DNA of 56,915 nucleotides, from contig JBBSOW010000008.1 of the NCBI GenBank assembly GCA_038259365.1, positions 1 through 56,915 of the forward strand. Direction: 5' to 3'. Shown here in pieces: positions 33,730-41,821 of this stretch (its first letter is position 1; every line of letters begins with the position of its first letter). Made by a program: the position numbers and the translations under genes. Origin of the DNA: JBBSOW01 sp038259365 (GTDB lineage Bacteria; Actinomycetota; Actinomycetes; Propionibacteriales; Propionibacteriaceae). Below the pieces are notes generated by a model that saw only the letters and a list, made by a program, of their open reading frames with translations, was not told the origin of the DNA and made no database searches.

Positions 33730-34428
33730 ATGCAACTCAAGGACGCGCGCGTTCTGATCATCGGCGGTACGGGAGTATTGGGCGGCCGCCTGGCCTTGAG
33801 CCTCGTCGGTGAAGGCGCGAAGGTGATTCTCAGCGGCCGCGAGAGTAAACGGGCCGAGCGGGCGGCGGAGGCTGCGGGAGCCAAGGCAGCCATCGTGCTC
33901 GATCTGCTCGATGTCGAATCCATTCCGGACGCCTTAGATCGAGTCTGCGAGGCGCTCGGCGGACTGGATGCGGTCATCGTCGCGTCCGGGTTGGCGGCCT
34001 TTGGTGGCGTCGAGGAGGAAACCGCCGTCGTCGCCGAGGAGCTGTTTGCGGTGAACGCGCTCGGGCCGATGGTCGTCCTGGCCGCAGCCGCCACGCGCAT
34101 GGAGCGCGGCACGATTGCCGCCATCACCGGCATCATCGCGGATTTGCCCACGGCAGGGATCGCGACCTACGGCGCGAGCAAGGCCGCCCTGGCGGCCTAC
34201 CTGAGCGCGGCCCGGAAGGAATTGCGGCGGCGCAAGATCACGGTCTTCGAGATCTCGCCGCCCCACATGGATACCGGCCTCGTGGATCGTGCCATCGCCG
34301 GCACCCCGCCCGCGATGGGGAGGGGCGCGGACGTGGACGCCGTCGTCGCCCGAATCGTCGAGGGACTGGGCAACGACAGCACCCGGTTGTCGGCCGATGT
34401 CAAGACCGGAGAGACCGAGCTCAGCTGA
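33730..34428 (+). CDS. Short-chain dehydrogenase/reductase
   Basis: 232 residues of classical SDR type. The cofactor motif is IIGGTGVLGGRLA, the central strand VIVASGLAAFG replaces the usual NNAG, and the catalytic pair is YGASK (YxxxK). The C-terminus is typical in length. Substrate unknown. A weak purine-rich stretch precedes the ATG. It is convergent with mdh, 31 nt away. Confidence 0.88.
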   Translation: MQLKDARVLIIGGTGVLGGRLALSLVGEGAKVILSGRESKRAERAAEAAGAKAAIVLDLLDVESIPDALDRVCEALGGLDAVIVASGLAAFGGVEEETAVVAEELFAVNALGPMVVLAAAATRMERGTIAAITGIIADLPTAGIATYGASKAALAAYLSAARKELRRRKITVFEISPPHMDTGLVDRAIAGTPPAMGRGADVDAVVARIVEGLGNDSTRLSADVKTGETELS

Positions 34429-34459
34429 TCGACTCAGGCTGCTGAAGAGAAGGCCTGCC

Positions 34460-35449
34460 TCAGATCAGACCCAGCTCGGTCACGGCGTCGCGCTCCTCGG
34501 TGAGTTCGGCCACCGAGGCGTCGATCTTGGTTTGGGAGAAGTCGTTGATCTCCAGGCCCTGGACGATCGCGTACTCGCCACCGGAGACGGTGCAGGGGAA
34601 GGAGGAGATGATTCCTTCGGGCACCCCGTAGGAGCCATCGGAGGGTACCGACATGGATACCCAATCGTTCTCCGGCGTACCCGCCACCCAGTCGCGCAGG
34701 TGCTCGATGGTGGCGTTGGCCGCGGAGGCCGCCGAGGACGATCCGCGCGCCTCGATAATGGCGGCGCCGCGCTTGGCGACGGTGGGGATGAACGTGTTCT
34801 CCAACCAATCGGAGTCGTCGACGACATCGGCGGCGATCTTGCCGTCGACCTGGGCGTTGAAGAGATCGGGGTACTGGGTGGCCGAGTGGTTGCCCCAGAT
34901 GCTCATGTGGGAGATGTCGGTGACCGGCCGGTCGACCTTGGCGGCAAGCTGGGCGATCGCGCGGTTGTGATCCAACCGGGTCAGCGCGTTGAACCGTGTC
35001 TGCGGGATGTCGGGGGCATTCTTCATCGCGATGAGCGCGTTGGTGTTGGCCGGGTTACCGGTGATGAGCACCTTGACGTCGTCGGCCGCGTGATCGTTGA
35101 GGGCCTTGCCCTGGGCGGTGAAGATCGCCCCGTTGGCCTCCAACAGGTCGGCGCGCTCCATGCCCTTACTGCGCGGGCGTGCGCCGACGAGCATCGCGAG
35201 GTTGATTCCATCGAAGACCTGGTTGGCGTCGTCGCCGATCTGCACGCCGCTGAGCAGCGGGAACGCGCAATCGTCGAGCTCCATCACGACACCCTCGAGG
35301 GCCTTCAGGGCGGGTGTGATCTCCAACAGGCGCAACTCGACGGGCTGATCGGGGCCGAGCAGAGCACCGCTGGCGATGCGGAACAACAGGCTGTAACAGA
35401 TCTGGCCGGCCGCTCCTGTGACGGCGACCTTGACCGGGGCGTTGCTCAC
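34460..35449 (-). CDS. mdh: Malate dehydrogenase (NAD-dependent, LDH-like group)
   Basis: Oxidises malate to oxaloacetate in the TCA cycle. The 329 residues begin with VKVAVTGAAGQICYSLLFRIASG (Rossmann loop), contain VLITGNPANTNALI, RLDHNRAIAQLA and the catalytic His in WGNHSATQYPD. This group includes cytosolic-type bacterial enzymes of about 328 residues. GTG start with AGGAGG 4 nt upstream. Together with the nearby sucCD it covers two TCA steps, but it is transcribed separately. Confidence 0.96.
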   Translation of the reverse strand: MSNAPVKVAVTGAAGQICYSLLFRIASGALLGPDQPVELRLLEITPALKALEGVVMELDDCAFPLLSGVQIGDDANQVFDGINLAMLVGARPRSKGMERADLLEANGAIFTAQGKALNDHAADDVKVLITGNPANTNALIAMKNAPDIPQTRFNALTRLDHNRAIAQLAAKVDRPVTDISHMSIWGNHSATQYPDLFNAQVDGKIAADVVDDSDWLENTFIPTVAKRGAAIIEARGSSSAASAANATIEHLRDWVAGTPENDWVSMSVPSDGSYGVPEGIISSFPCTVSGGEYAIVQGLEINDFSQTKIDASVAELTEERDAVTELGLI

Positions 35450-35623
35450 AAGTCCTCCTAGAAACGAATCGATGTCTACACCTTGAAACTAGCAGTCCCA
35501 CCGGATCGGGAATCGGCAGTGCCCGACGAGGGAAAGCGCCACCCGGAGGGACAGCGACCCCCGGCGCCCCGCTGCGCGCCAGCGATACCCGCCTAGCGCA
35601 CGAGCTGAATGGCCGCGAGAGAG

Positions 35624-37201
35624 CTAGTGAACGATGGACTTCTCCGCGCCCACTCCGGTCATCGAACGGACCTCCATCTCCGCCTGCTTGGCGGGGTTGG
35701 ATTCCGAGGACAGCTTCGAGCCCAACCAACCCAAGAAGAAGCCGAGCGGCACCGAGACCAGGGCCGGGTTGGTGAGGGGGAACCAGGCGAAGTCGACCGA
35801 GGAGATCATCGACTTGGGGCCGCCGGAGACCGTGGGAGAGAAAGCGATCAGGACCAGGGCCGAGATGAGCCCGCCGTAGATGCTCCAGACCGAGCCACGG
35901 GTGTTGAAACCCTTCCAGTACAGCGAGTACAGGATCGACGGCAGGTTGGCGCTGGCGGCGATCGCGAAGGCGAGCGAGACCAGGAAGGCGATGTTCTGCC
36001 CGTTGGCGGCGATGCCCCCGATGATCGAGACCACCCCGATGATCACGGCGGTGATCCGCGCCACCCGGACCTCCCTTTCGGGCTCGGCCTTGCCGTCCTT
36101 GATGACGTTGTTGTAGATGTCGTGGGCGAAGGAGGCGGAGGCGGTGATGGTGAGGCCGGCGACGACGGCCAGGATCGTTGCAAAGGCGACGCCCGAAATC
36201 ACGGCCAGCAGAACCGTGCCACCGAGCTCGAAGGCCAGGAAGGGAGCCGCCGAGTTGGCTCCTCCGGGAGCGGCCAGGATCTTGTCGACGCCGACCAGGG
36301 CCGACGCCCCGAAACCGAGGATGAGGGTGAACAGGTAGAACGCGCCGATGAGGGCGATCGCCCAGGTCACCGAGCGGCGGGCCTCCTTGGCGGTGGGCAC
36401 GGTGTAGAACCGCATCAAGACGTGCGGCAGGCCCGCCGCGCCGAAGACCAAGGCGATAGCTAGGGAGATGAAGCTCAGCGGATCGCTGCCGTAGGCCAGC
36501 ATCGGCTCCAGGATCGCCTCGCCCTTGGGGTGGACCTCCGCCGACTTGCCGAGGAGCCGGGAGAAGCTCAGGCCGAACTTGGCGAGCACCCACAACGTCA
36601 TGACCCCCGCGCCGATGATCAACAGCACCGCCTTGATCATCTGCACCCACGTGGTGCCCTTCATGCCACCGACCAGGACGTACACGATCATCAGCACCCC
36701 GACGACGGCGATGACCACACCCTGCATGGTCTTGTCGTTGATCCCGAGCAACAGGGCGACCAGCCCGCCGGCCCCGGCCATCTGGGCCAGCAGATAGAAG
36801 AACGACACCGACAGGGTGGATAGCGCAGCCGCCATCCGCACCGGTCGCTGCTTCATCCGGAAGGACAACACGTCGGCCATCGTGTACTTGCCGGTGTTCC
36901 GCAGGGGTTCGGCCACCAGGAGTAGGGCTAGCAGCCAGGCGACCAAAAAGCCGATGGAGTACAGCAGCCCGTCGTAACCGTTGACCGCCACCGCGCCGGC
37001 GATCCCGAGAAAGGAGGCCGCAGACAGGTAGTCGCCGGCGATCGCGATGCCGTTCTGGCGGCCGGAGAACGAGCGCCCGCCGGCGTAAAAATCGGTGGCC
37101 GTCTTGTTGCCGGAGCGGCTCACGACGATGACGATCACCAGGGTCATGGCGACGAAGGCACCGAAGATGGCGATGTTCAGTAGGGGGTTTCCGAGGTTCA
37201 T
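35624..37201 (-). CDS. actP: Cation/acetate symporter
   Basis: 525 residues with about 13 transmembrane helices of the sodium:solute symporter family. DFYAGGRSFSGRQNGIAIAGDYLSAASFLGIAG is the ActP/MctC signature region, followed by GGMKGTTWVQMIKAVLL and GLPHVLMRFYTVPTAKEARRS. Members import acetate, propionate or pyruvate. The ATG at 37201 overlaps the stop of a DUF485 gene by ATGA; this DUF485-actP pairing is conserved and supports the call. An upstream open frame (to 37780) in the same register is not coding. Confidence 0.93.
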   Translation of the reverse strand: MNLGNPLLNIAIFGAFVAMTLVIVIVVSRSGNKTATDFYAGGRSFSGRQNGIAIAGDYLSAASFLGIAGAVAVNGYDGLLYSIGFLVAWLLALLLVAEPLRNTGKYTMADVLSFRMKQRPVRMAAALSTLSVSFFYLLAQMAGAGGLVALLLGINDKTMQGVVIAVVGVLMIVYVLVGGMKGTTWVQMIKAVLLIIGAGVMTLWVLAKFGLSFSRLLGKSAEVHPKGEAILEPMLAYGSDPLSFISLAIALVFGAAGLPHVLMRFYTVPTAKEARRSVTWAIALIGAFYLFTLILGFGASALVGVDKILAAPGGANSAAPFLAFELGGTVLLAVISGVAFATILAVVAGLTITASASFAHDIYNNVIKDGKAEPEREVRVARITAVIIGVVSIIGGIAANGQNIAFLVSLAFAIAASANLPSILYSLYWKGFNTRGSVWSIYGGLISALVLIAFSPTVSGGPKSMISSVDFAWFPLTNPALVSVPLGFFLGWLGSKLSSESNPAKQAEMEVRSMTGVGAEKSIVH

Positions 37202-37605
37202 CGCGCATCCTCCAACTCGGCACGGATCTGGCTGGATAGGGGGTCGAGGTTGCGGTTGGCGTGGCGGATGTAGGCGAACGTGATGGCGAACGTCGTCACG
37301 AACTGGGCAAGCCCGAGCAACAATCCGATGTTGAGGTTGCCGAAGACGGGGATCGCCATGAACTTGGGCGCGTAGACCGAGGCCAGGACGTAGAGGAAAT
37401 ACCAGACCAGGAACGCGACCGTCATGGGAAAGGCGAAACGGCGAAAGCGGTGTTTGAGCTCGACGAAGTTGGCCGAGACCTGGGTGGCCTCCAGCTCGGC
37501 CTGGTCGGGAATTCTGCCCGGCCCGCCGACCATCTCCGGCAACGGGTTGTGGTGCGGTGGCAGATGGCTTTCGGGATCGTGCGAACCCGGATCGGACGTG
37601 GACAC
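37198..37605 (-). CDS. DUF485 family membrane protein (ActP partner)
   Basis: 135 residues: a polar, proline-rich N-terminus (about 60 residues, longer than the E. coli YjcH type) and two transmembrane helices (FPMTVAFLVWYFLYVLASVYAP; IGLLLGLAQFVTTFAITFAYIRHANRNLDP). DUF485 proteins accompany ActP-type symporters, role unproven. GTG 37605 has AAAGGAG 5 nt upstream, so the longer frame to 37722 is rejected. Coupled to actP by ATGA. Confidence 0.92.
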   Translation of the reverse strand: MSTSDPGSHDPESHLPPHHNPLPEMVGGPGRIPDQAELEATQVSANFVELKHRFRRFAFPMTVAFLVWYFLYVLASVYAPKFMAIPVFGNLNIGLLLGLAQFVTTFAITFAYIRHANRNLDPLSSQIRAELEDAR

Positions 37606-37810
37606 TGGCGCTCCTTTGAGGGTACGAGGGGTGAGCAGTTGGAGGCTTGTCTCGTCGCGTTCCTCGGTGACTCGGTGCGACGAGAAACAAGCTATCCCCC
37701 CAAGCAACGCGACACCACACACCGTGCTCGACCGTTGCCGAATCTTGTCCTACGGCACCCAGTCCAAGTCGCCTAGCCAAACGAGGCCCGTGTGAGCGGA
37801 TTGGGAAGGG

Positions 37811-38692
37811 CTAATCGAAGATGATGGTGCGGGCGCCGTCGAGCAAGACCCGATGCTCGGAGAACAGCTTGACGGCTTCGGTGAGGGTGCGCGATTCCTG
37901 GTCCTGGCCCAGGGCGACCAGCGCCTTGGGGTCCTTGCTGTGATCCACCCGGACGACACTTTGCTCGATGATCGGGCCCTCGTCGAGGTCGCTGGTGACG
38001 AAGTGGGCCGTCGCGCCGATGAGTTTGACCCCGCGGGCGTGCGCTTGCCGATAGGGGTTGGCCCCCTTGAACCCGGGCAGGAACGAGTGGTGAATGTTGA
38101 TCACCTTGCCCTCCAGCGCAGCACAAACAGGCGGTGAGAGGATCTGCATGTAGCGGGCCAGCACCACGAGCTCGATTCGGTGTTCTTCCACGGCGGCCAA
38201 GATGCGTTCCTCGAACGCGTCCTTGGTCTCGGGCAGCACAGCGTGATGTTCAAACCTCACCGAGTAGAACGAGGCCAGATCGCTCAGATCGCGATGGTTG
38301 GCCAAGATCAGGGGTACCTCGATGGGCAGGTAGCCCGAGCGCTGACGAAACAGCAGGCTGTTGACGCAGTGGGCCGCCTTGGAACCCAAGATGAGGGTCC
38401 TGATCGGGCGCCCGACGACGTCAAGTTGCCACTCGGCGCCCAGCCGCTCGGCGATGGGGACGATAGCCGACTCGAACTCGGATTGCGTGAGCGCGGCCTC
38501 GATTTGGAGCCGGATGAAGAACCGTCCGGTGTCGGTGGAGGAGAACTGCTGGCTCTCGGTGATGTTGCCCTCCGCGGAGACGACGGCGCCCGAGAGGGCG
38601 TGCACGATGCCGGGCCGGTCCTCGCACACCAGGGTCAACACCCAGTGCTGGGCGGGGCGGTTGGCCGAGGCTTCGTCGATGCGATCGCTCAT
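37811..38692 (-). CDS. purU: Formyltetrahydrofolate deformylase
   Basis: Hydrolyses 10-formyl-tetrahydrofolate to formate and tetrahydrofolate, balancing the one-carbon pool. The 293 residues hold an N-terminal ACT domain (about 15-90: VLTLVCEDRPGIVHALSGAVVSAEGNI) and a formyltransferase-like domain with IPLILANHRDLSD-type strand (VPLILANHRD), NIHHSFLPGFKGANPY and the Asp of DLDEGPIIEQ. ATG 38692 gives MSDRIDEAS; the open frame extends 59 codons further but that part is Arg-rich shadow sequence. It is divergent from the P-loop gene. Confidence 0.95.
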   Translation of the reverse strand: MSDRIDEASANRPAQHWVLTLVCEDRPGIVHALSGAVVSAEGNITESQQFSSTDTGRFFIRLQIEAALTQSEFESAIVPIAERLGAEWQLDVVGRPIRTLILGSKAAHCVNSLLFRQRSGYLPIEVPLILANHRDLSDLASFYSVRFEHHAVLPETKDAFEERILAAVEEHRIELVVLARYMQILSPPVCAALEGKVINIHHSFLPGFKGANPYRQAHARGVKLIGATAHFVTSDLDEGPIIEQSVVRVDHSKDPKALVALGQDQESRTLTEAVKLFSEHRVLLDGARTIIFD

Positions 38693-38730
38693 GATGCTCG
38701 ACAGGTTACCGGCCTGGCAGACTCGCTCGT

Positions 38731-39291
38731 GTGAACATAGACAGCGCCGATGCCGTCGTGGCGCGCATCGGGGCCCTCGTCTTGGCCCGGCCGAGGCAGA
38801 CCGTGTGGATCGGCATCGACGGCTTCGGCGGTAGCGGCAAGACCACCCTGGCCCGCTGGCTGGCCGCAACGATCCCGGGCGCCCAGTCGGTTTCGGTCGA
38901 CGACTTCGCCGGCCCCGGGTTGGATACCTGGGATTTCGAGAGGTTTGCGCGCGAGGTGGCCGAACCGCTGAACCGCGGCGAGCCGGCGCGGTACGCCAGG
39001 CGCGGCTGGGCCCCTGACGCCGCGGGCACGCTCACCATCTCGGCCGGGCGCCCGGTCATCGTCGAGGGAGTGTCCGCTACCGATCGCCGGGTTGCCGTGG
39101 ACTGGGACCTGACCGTCTGGGTGCACACCGACCCCGCCGAGCGCCGTCGCCGGATCGGTCTACGCGACGACGCGGAGACCCTATCCCGCTGGGAATCGGA
39201 CTGGTGGCCCAGCGAGGAGGCCTACGCCGCCCGGCAACACCCCGTCGAGCGCGCCGACTTCATCGTGTCGGGTGAGCTGCCCCGCCCCTGA
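38731..39291 (+). CDS. P-loop NTPase, uridine kinase-like
   Basis: 186 residues. The Walker A motif WIGIDGFGGSGKTTLARWLA is at about residues 26-45, and SVSVDDF follows as the Asp-containing strand of the uridine kinase/phosphoribulokinase group. VIVEGVSATD and the Arg-rich lid (TDPAERRRRIGLRDD) complete a nucleoside or small-metabolite kinase fold. Substrate unknown. GTG start; no good ribosome site. A hairpin repeat begins directly at its stop codon. Confidence 0.82.
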   Translation: MNIDSADAVVARIGALVLARPRQTVWIGIDGFGGSGKTTLARWLAATIPGAQSVSVDDFAGPGLDTWDFERFAREVAEPLNRGEPARYARRGWAPDAAGTLTISAGRPVIVEGVSATDRRVAVDWDLTVWVHTDPAERRRRIGLRDDAETLSRWESDWWPSEEAYAARQHPVERADFIVSGELPRP

Positions 39292-39368
39292 CCTGCGCAA
39301 ACTGCCCCTGAGCGGGGCGCCGAGCTCATATAGAGCCTGAGTATCGGCGCAGGGACAGTTTGCGCAGG
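39292..39368. repeat. 77-nt hairpin element, copy 1
   Basis: The outer arms CCTGCGCAAACTGCCCCTG (39292-39310) and CAGGGACAGTTTGCGCAGG (39350-39368) are inverted repeats of 19 bases with one wobble. Inside lie CGCCGA/TCGGCG and a further CTCA/TGAG pair, so the whole folds as one long hairpin. It starts directly after the stop of the P-loop gene and could serve as terminator, but a diverged copy lies 63 bp downstream. Confidence 0.85.
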
Positions 39369-39431
39369 CGCGGTGGCTGGTAAGGGGTAAACCACACCGG
39401 GGCATTCCACGCCAGGGCTGGTGTGGTCGTG

Positions 39432-39504
39432 TGCGCAAACGGCCCCTGAGCGGCACGCCGAGCTCGCAGATGGCTCCGGGCTCTCCACAGGGGCAGATTG
39501 GGTA
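39432..39504. repeat. Hairpin element, diverged copy 2
   Basis: Same order of blocks as copy 1: TGCGCAAAC, GCCCCTGAGCGG, CGCCGAGCTC, then CAGGGGCAGA at the right. The left arms agree in about 29 of 33 positions. GCCCCTG and CAGGGGC can still pair, but the outer arm has decayed. Between the copies ACCACACC/GGTGTGGT (39391-39427) forms a separate 8-bp stem. Confidence 0.75.
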
Positions 39505-39570
39505 AACCGGGTTCTCCACAGATTCCGGTCGAACAGGATCGTGCGGGCCTTGGGGGAACATACTCCCGGC

Positions 39571-40443
39571 ATGGATAAGTCGTTCGGTGTCTACCGCACC
39601 CATCAACTGCGCGAGCTAGGCCTGGGTCGTTACGAGATACAACGCCTGCACGCAGTGGGCGATCTGGTGCGGCTTCGGCGCGGCTGGTGGGCGACGAGGC
39701 AAGCCGATCAACGGGTCGTGCGCGCGGTGCGGGCGAAGGCGGCGCTGACCTGCGCGAGTGCGTTACACGTGCACGGGGTCTGGGTCCTGGATCTCTCGCG
39801 GCTGCACGTGCGTCACAGCAAGCATTTCCAGCAGGGGGGGCCCGCGCCCAACCCGGCCCCGGGGGAGGTGAAGCTGTGTCACGTGCCGGGGCGTCCGCAC
39901 GCCTCGGAGGACGGGATCGACGACCTCGCAGTGGCGTTGTCCGCCGCCGCGCAATGCCTTGCGGCAGCAGAGCTGGTGATCGTGCTGGATTCGATCATGA
40001 ATCTGCGGCTGTTGACGCGGACCGAGATGGCAGGCGCCCTGGCGGAGGCTCCCGCGAGGACTCGGGCGCTCATCGATCGGTGTGATCGAGCCGAGTCGGG
40101 GACCGAGACTCTGGTCCGCCTACGGCTGCGCGCCAGCGGTGTACGGGTGCGGACTCAGGTACCGGTCGACGGGATTGGGCGGGTGGATCTGCTGGTCGGG
40201 GACCGGCTGATCATCGAGGTCGATTCTCGGGAGCACCACACGTCTTCTGAGGCGTACGAGAGCGATCGCACCCGGGACCGCAGGCTGACCGCTAGGGGCT
40301 ACCTGGTGATCCGGCTGTCCTACCGTCAGGTGCTGCGCGAGTGGGACGAGGTTGAGCCCGACCTGCTCGCCCTGATCCGCCGGGACGCCCACGCGCGGAT
40401 ACCCGCAACAGCTCGCTATAAGGTGGCGGCGCGGCCCATCTGA
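39571..40443 (+). CDS. DUF559/Vsr-like domain protein with AbiEi-like N-terminus
   Basis: 290 residues. The N-terminus (MDKSFGVYRTHQLRELGLGRYEIQRLHAVGDLVRLRRGWW) looks like the winged-helix start of AbiEi-type antitoxin-domain proteins. The C-terminal 100 residues form a DUF559 PDDEXK-like nuclease fold: GIGRVDLLVGDRLIIEVDSREHH, with the Asp and the ExD, then DRTRDRRLTARGYLVIRLSY. Such proteins are abundant in actinobacteria, sometimes in many copies, with no proven role. ATG 39571 is 6 nt after CATACT, a possible leaderless start. Its 3' end overlaps the convergent ugd gene by 28 bp. Confidence 0.8.
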   Translation: MDKSFGVYRTHQLRELGLGRYEIQRLHAVGDLVRLRRGWWATRQADQRVVRAVRAKAALTCASALHVHGVWVLDLSRLHVRHSKHFQQGGPAPNPAPGEVKLCHVPGRPHASEDGIDDLAVALSAAAQCLAAAELVIVLDSIMNLRLLTRTEMAGALAEAPARTRALIDRCDRAESGTETLVRLRLRASGVRVRTQVPVDGIGRVDLLVGDRLIIEVDSREHHTSSEAYESDRTRDRRLTARGYLVIRLSYRQVLREWDEVEPDLLALIRRDAHARIPATARYKVAARPI

Positions 40444-41729
40444 ACGACCTTCCAACCGGCCCGAACCCAGGTGGGGCGGTGGAGCTTCAGGCGGGCGTCG
40501 ATGAGCACCTTGTTCTTCACCAGGTCGCCGTAGTCGGTGGGCTCCAGCTGGCGAAACAGCGGCCATTCGGTCAGGTGCAGGACGAGCTCGGCGCCGGTCA
40601 TCACCTCCAGGACGGTCCCGTCTTGGGTGATTCCCTCGTCGTCGACGACGGCCTCGGGATCGAACACGTGAACGTCGGCGCCCAGCTTGGCCAACTCGTG
40701 GGCCACCGTGAGGGCGGGGGAGTTGCGGGTGTCGTCGGTCCCGGGCTTGAACGAGGCCCCCAGAACGGCGATCTTGCGCCCCGCCACGTCACCGCCGAGC
40801 TGATCCACGGCGAGCTGGGCCACCTCGGTGCGCTGCCCCTGGTTGATCGCCTCGACGCTGCCGATAAAATCGGTGAGCACGTTGACGCCGAGCTCGTCGG
40901 CGCGGGCGGCCAGGGCGCGGATGTCCTTGGGCAGGCAGCCGCCGCCGAAGCCGAGGCCGGCGCTGAGGAACTGGTGCCCGATGCGCTCGTCGTAGCCGAT
41001 CGCCTCGGCCAGCAGGGTGACGTCGCCGCCAGCGGCTTGACACATCTGGGCCATCGCGTTGATGAAGCTGATCTTGGTGGCCAAGAAGGCGTTGGCCGCG
41101 GTCTTGATCAGCTCCGCGGTGGCCAGATCGCACTCGACGACGGGGGTGTCCTCGCTGATCGGGATGGAGTAGATGCGGCGCAGCCTGCGCAGGGCCTCGG
41201 CGGATTCGGTGCCGAGCACGATCCGATCCGGACGCAGGGTGTCCTCCACGGCGAAGGCCTCCCGCAAAAACTCCGGGTTCCAGGCGAGTTCGACCCGGTT
41301 CCCGGCCGGAGCGGCGGCGCGGATGCGGTCGCGCAGTAGCGGCGCGGTACCGACTGGGACGGTCGACTTGCCGACGACCAGGGTCGGCTTGGTCAGGAGC
41401 GGGGCCAGGGAATCGGCCGCCGCGAGCACCTGGGATAGGTCCGCGGCGCCGCTGGGCGATTGCGGGGTCCCCACGCACAAAAAGTGCACGTCGGCCCAAT
41501 CGGCGATCTCGGCGTAGTCGGTGGTGAAACGCAGTCGTCCGCTGGTGGTGTGCTTTTCCAGCAGGTGCTCGAGCCCCTCTTCGAAGATCGGCGACTTGCC
41601 GGCGGAGAGGAGCTCGACCCGCTCGGGCACGATGTCGAGGCCGATGACGTGGTGACCGAACTCGGCCATCCCGGCGGCGTGAGCGGCCCCCAGATAGTTC
41701 GTTCCGATCACAGATACGCGAATAGGCAC
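40416..41729 (-). CDS. ugd: UDP-glucose 6-dehydrogenase
   Basis: Oxidises UDP-glucose to UDP-glucuronate for envelope polysaccharide. The 437 residues have an N-terminal Rossmann domain, the catalytic Cys in GFGGGCLPKDIRAL, the Lys in FLATKISFINAMA and the C-terminal UDP-binding domain (GASFKPGTDDTRNSP). The Rossmann loop reads VIGTNYLGAAHAAGMAEFG, with Asn at the second conserved glycine (GTGYLGA in relatives). GTG start, no ribosome site. The gene overlaps the DUF559 gene tail to tail by 28 bp. Confidence 0.93.
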   Translation of the reverse strand: MPIRVSVIGTNYLGAAHAAGMAEFGHHVIGLDIVPERVELLSAGKSPIFEEGLEHLLEKHTTSGRLRFTTDYAEIADWADVHFLCVGTPQSPSGAADLSQVLAAADSLAPLLTKPTLVVGKSTVPVGTAPLLRDRIRAAAPAGNRVELAWNPEFLREAFAVEDTLRPDRIVLGTESAEALRRLRRIYSIPISEDTPVVECDLATAELIKTAANAFLATKISFINAMAQMCQAAGGDVTLLAEAIGYDERIGHQFLSAGLGFGGGCLPKDIRALAARADELGVNVLTDFIGSVEAINQGQRTEVAQLAVDQLGGDVAGRKIAVLGASFKPGTDDTRNSPALTVAHELAKLGADVHVFDPEAVVDDEGITQDGTVLEVMTGAELVLHLTEWPLFRQLEPTDYGDLVKNKVLIDARLKLHRPTWVRAGWKVVQMGRAATL

Positions 41730-41821
41730 CCCAAGATCATGGCACAGCCATCACGCCGAACGGATTTCCGCGGTCGGCCGTGGCGCATCTCACAAGCCCC
41801 GATTCATCGACTCAACTGGGC

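Noticed and set aside
37202..37780. In-frame extension of actP across the DUF485 gene
   Set aside because: It overlaps a well-supported DUF485 gene in another frame, and the family N-terminus begins at ATG 37201 with an ATGA overlap.
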